A DNA stretch of 34,965 nucleotides from an uncultured Atopobiaceae bacterium (lineage in GTDB: Bacteria; Actinomycetota; Coriobacteriia; Coriobacteriales; Atopobiaceae): contig CALULC010000008.1 in the NCBI GenBank assembly GCA_944321385.1, positions 1 to 34,965 of the forward strand, written 5' to 3'. Shown here piece after piece: positions 33,161-34,965 of this stretch. The notes beneath the pieces were generated by a model that was given only the letters and a program-made list of their open reading frames with translations, ran no database searches and was not told the origin of the DNA. Positions within the stretch are counted from its first letter, which is position 1. Each line of letters opens with the position of its first letter. The translations under genes were made by a program, and so were the position numbers.

Positions 33161-34090
33161 ATGGCAAAGAACCAATCGCGCACGCCGGGACGCGACGTCC
33201 GGGGCGGCAAGGGCAAGGGCGGCAGGCCGCAGACCGGTCGTGCCGGCGCCTTCAGGGGCAAGGGCCCGCATGGCGAGAAGAACCACGGCTCGCGGCCGCT
33301 CCCGGGCGCTGCGCGCCGCGGCCCGCAGCAGCGCGAGCGGGGCGACCTCATCGAGGGGCGCCGCGCCGTCGAGGAGGCGCTCGGCTGCGGCATGCCGCTT
33401 CGCTCGGCGCTCGTGCAGGAGCGCTCCGGCGAGCGCGACCAGGCGCTCGAGAAGATCGCCGCGCGCCTGGAGGACGCCGGAGTCCCCGTGGAGCGCGTGC
33501 CGCGCGCCCGCCTGGACGCGCTCTCCAGCCATGGCGCTCACCAGGGCGTCGTGGTGCGGACGCGCCCCTTTGAGTACGCCGAGCTCGCCGACGTGATCGC
33601 CGCGGCGGGCGAGGGGGACGCCCTCGTGGTGGTGCTCGACCACGTGACCGACCAGGGCAACTTTGGCGCCATCGTGCGCACGGCCGAGGTCGTGGGCGCG
33701 GCGGGCGTCGTGGTTGCCAAGGCCCGCGCCGCCTCCGTGGGCGTGGGTGCCTACAAGACCTCCGCCGGGGCCGTCATGCACCTGCCCATCGCGCAGGTGC
33801 CCAACCTGGCGCGCGCGATAGACGAGCTCAAGGAGGCGGGCTTCTGGGCCTGCGCCGCAACCGAGCACGCCGAGCAGGATGTCTGGCACGCCCCTATGGG
33901 CGGGCGCCTGGCCCTGGTCATGGGATCCGAGGGCGAGGGCATCTCGCGCCTGGTTGCCGAGAAGTGCGACTTTGCCTGCAAGCTCCCGCAGCGCGGGCGC
34001 GTGGAGTCCCTCAACGTGGCGCAGGCCACGACCGTGCTCTGCTACGAGTGGCTGCGTCGCGTGGAGTGTGGCGGCGAGGCCGATGCCTAG
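33161..34090 (+). CDS. rlmB: 23S rRNA 2'-O-methyltransferase, TrmH/SpoU family (RlmB-like)
   Basis: SpoU-family enzymes have a knotted AdoMet fold. LDHVTDQGNFGAIVRTAEVVGAAGVV (motif 1 region), ALVMGSEGEGISRL (motif 2) and LPQRGRVESLNVAQATTVLCYE (motif 3) are all present, and an RNA-binding N-domain LIEGRRAVEEAL starts near residue 63. A Gly/Arg/Lys-rich basic stretch of about 60 residues precedes it and probably binds RNA; the family often has this in high-GC bacteria. Position beside cysS and yacP supports RlmB (G2251 methylation in E. coli numbering), though the exact target is not provable here. The ATG is 6 bp after cysS. Confidence 0.92.
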   Translation: MAKNQSRTPGRDVRGGKGKGGRPQTGRAGAFRGKGPHGEKNHGSRPLPGAARRGPQQRERGDLIEGRRAVEEALGCGMPLRSALVQERSGERDQALEKIAARLEDAGVPVERVPRARLDALSSHGAHQGVVVRTRPFEYAELADVIAAAGEGDALVVVLDHVTDQGNFGAIVRTAEVVGAAGVVVAKARAASVGVGAYKTSAGAVMHLPIAQVPNLARAIDELKEAGFWACAATEHAEQDVWHAPMGGRLALVMGSEGEGISRLVAEKCDFACKLPQRGRVESLNVAQATTVLCYEWLRRVECGGEADA

Positions 34091-34625
34091 CGCGGGCGCC
34101 CCGCGTGAGCTGCTCGTGGTGGACGGCTACAACGTGATCTACAAGTCCGAGCGCTACCTCGCCCGCATGGACGAGACCGCAAACGGCGACCCCTTCGAGC
34201 AGGCGCGAGAGCTTCTCGTCGCCGACGTGGCCGCCTATGCGAAGGGTCGCTATGACCCGGTGATCGTCTTCGACGCGGCGGGGAACGTCTCCCCGGAGAG
34301 GCCCGAGCTCACACCGGCCGGCGTGCGCGTGGTCTTCTCGCCGGCGGGCGAGAGCGCGGACTCGGTGATCGAGCGGCTGGTGACGGAGGCGCGCCTCGCC
34401 CCGCAGGCCGTGACGGTGGTGACCTCGGACCGAACGATCCGAGCCACCGTGGGCGGCATTCCGGTGACGCGCGTCTCGAGCGACGTGCTCGTGGCGGACG
34501 TGGGGGCGCTGGCCGTGGAGTACGAGCGCGCCAACGCCGAGCGCCAGACCCAGCACATGCGCCTCGAGGACCGCATCGACCCGGCTGCGCGCGAGAAGCT
34601 CTGGCGCATGCTGCGCGGCCAATAA
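34083..34625 (+). CDS. NYN-domain ribonuclease, YacP/Rae1-like
   Basis: YacP/Rae1 is a PIN-like endoribonuclease that, in Bacillus, cuts mRNA on the ribosome. LVVDGYNVIYKSE near the N-terminus carries the first catalytic Asp; VIVFDAAGN and VTSDRTIR give later acidic residues, and SADSVIERLV fits the family. The 180-residue length is normal. The ATG at 34083 overlaps the rlmB stop by eight bases, so translation is coupled. In Bacillus sigH follows; here a tRNA gene does. Confidence 0.9.
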   Translation: MPSAGAPRELLVVDGYNVIYKSERYLARMDETANGDPFEQARELLVADVAAYAKGRYDPVIVFDAAGNVSPERPELTPAGVRVVFSPAGESADSVIERLVTEARLAPQAVTVVTSDRTIRATVGGIPVTRVSSDVLVADVGALAVEYERANAERQTQHMRLEDRIDPAAREKLWRMLRGQ

Positions 34626-34656
34626 GGACTCGTCTGCCAGCTGTCGTCTGTTCCGC

Positions 34657-34662
34657 TATCAT
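34657..34662 (+). promoter_or_regulatory. Candidate -10 element for tRNA-Thr
   Basis: TATCAT lies 12 bp before the tRNA 5' end. No clear -35 is seen. Confidence 0.4.
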
Positions 34663-34674
34663 GTACAAACGCAC

Positions 34675-34749
34675 GCCGGCATGGCTCAATGGCAGAGCAA
34701 CGGTTTTGTAAACCGTGGGTTGGGGGTTCGACTCCCTCTGCCGGCTCCA
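34675..34749 (+). tRNA. tRNA-Thr (anticodon UGU)
   Basis: The acceptor stem GCCGGCA pairs with TGCCGGC; the D arm is GCTC/GAGC; the anticodon arm ACGGT-TTTGTAA-ACCGT gives anticodon TGT; the T arm is GGGGG-TTCGACT-CCCTC. CCA is encoded (34747-34749). A Thr tRNA just before the rpmG/secE/nusG region is common, and its place after yacP fits that. Confidence 0.96.
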
Positions 34750-34759
34750 GAAATTTTTT

Positions 34760-34790
34760 CGAGGCCGCGCCCTCCAGGGGTGCGGCCTCG
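34760..34790. other. GC-rich hairpin after tRNA-Thr
   Basis: CGAGGCCGC (34760-34768) pairs with GCGGCCTCG (34782-34790), with a further CCC/GGG inside. TTTTTT lies just before it (34754-34759) rather than after, so it is not a standard plus-strand intrinsic terminator; the minus strand would end in A-run, not T-run. Confidence 0.5.
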
Positions 34791-34876
34791 TGCGTTGCAA
34801 AGTCGAAAAGCAGGCCGCTTGACCTGCGGATGTGGTGACCTCGTGAGCATGGATACGCCCGGGTGCGAGGTATACG

Positions 34877-34905
34877 TTGACAACGGGGTTGCATCGTCGT
34901 AAATT
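34877..34905 (+). promoter_or_regulatory. Strong promoter for a transcript leaving the window
   Basis: TTGACA (34877-34882), a 17-bp spacer, then TAAATT (34900-34905): a perfect -35 and a good -10, the best match in the window. The 60 bases after it contain a GCGAGG...CCTCGC hairpin and no start codon with a ribosome site, so the first gene or RNA lies beyond the right edge. The interval 34791-34876 shows nothing else. Confidence 0.7.
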
Positions 34906-34965
34906 ATTCCCCGCTTGCGAGGGAGAAAGCGCCTCGCGGGTGGCTGAAAACGGAATGGGGATGTG

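Noticed and set aside
34681..34902. Short plus-strand open frame over tRNA-Thr
   Set aside because: It starts inside the tRNA gene, has no ribosome site and crosses the hairpin.

Overview
The window looks like chromosomal DNA from a high-GC coriobacterium, most likely an Atopobiaceae/Olsenella-like organism. This rests on GC-rich codon use, the gene content and several coriobacterial-style fusions (FolP-FolK, LysS-HD, TatA with a C-terminal zinc ribbon, L31 with a long Ala/Lys/Glu tail). The assignment is inference; no rRNA is present to fix it.

Layout: the left edge cuts an Hsp20 gene and is followed by a terminator and a strikingly regular 41-bp-period palindromic array (340-707). Next come a WalJ/YycJ-like hydrolase (minus strand) and tilS, hpt and ftsH (plus strand). 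A more variable block follows: a PLP aminotransferase, a PHP phosphoesterase, xth, a PD-(D/E)XK-like protein, a sirtuin and a patatin. Core genes then resume: folP-folK fusion, a biotin-ligase-like protein, coaX, rpmE, an acidic membrane protein, prfA, prmC, tsaC, a spermidine-synthase-like protein, tatA, greA, lysS-HD, clpC, disA, ispD, ispF, cysS, rlmB, a YacP/NYN protein and tRNA-Thr(UGU). The window ends just after a strong promoter for something beyond the edge. The backbone follows the tilS-hpt-ftsH-coaX-folP-folK-lysS-clpC-disA-ispD-ispF-cysS-rlmB-yacP order known from Bacillus subtilis, with many genes missing or inserted (ctsR, mcsAB, radA, gltX and sigH are absent here).

The most unusual content is between the genes. 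Eight copies of an inverted-repeat element, every one exactly 116 bp long, plus one partial copy and one diverged 114-bp relative, sit between transcription units from 1.6 to 20.1 kb. They share 15-16-bp terminal arms (GACTTTTGCACGAGCG), an internal TTCTCGC/GCGAGAA hairpin and a central TACCTGC box, and align without a single gap. They fence off the variable genes almost one unit at a time. Two further arrays (340-707 and 30828-31053) consist of direct units followed by inverted units with exact 41- or 42-bp periods and exact mirror symmetry. A pair of 47-bp hairpins lies before clpC, and two short perfect or near-perfect palindromes of the GGGAC-A-GTCCC type are also present. No transposase or recombinase that could move any of these is encoded in the window.

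The genes mostly serve translation and its quality control (tilS, tsaC, prfA, prmC, lysS, cysS, rlmB, rpmE, tRNA), proteolysis (ftsH, clpC, Hsp20), cofactor and isoprenoid synthesis (folP-folK, coaX, ispD, ispF), purine salvage (hpt), signalling (disA) and protein export (tatA).
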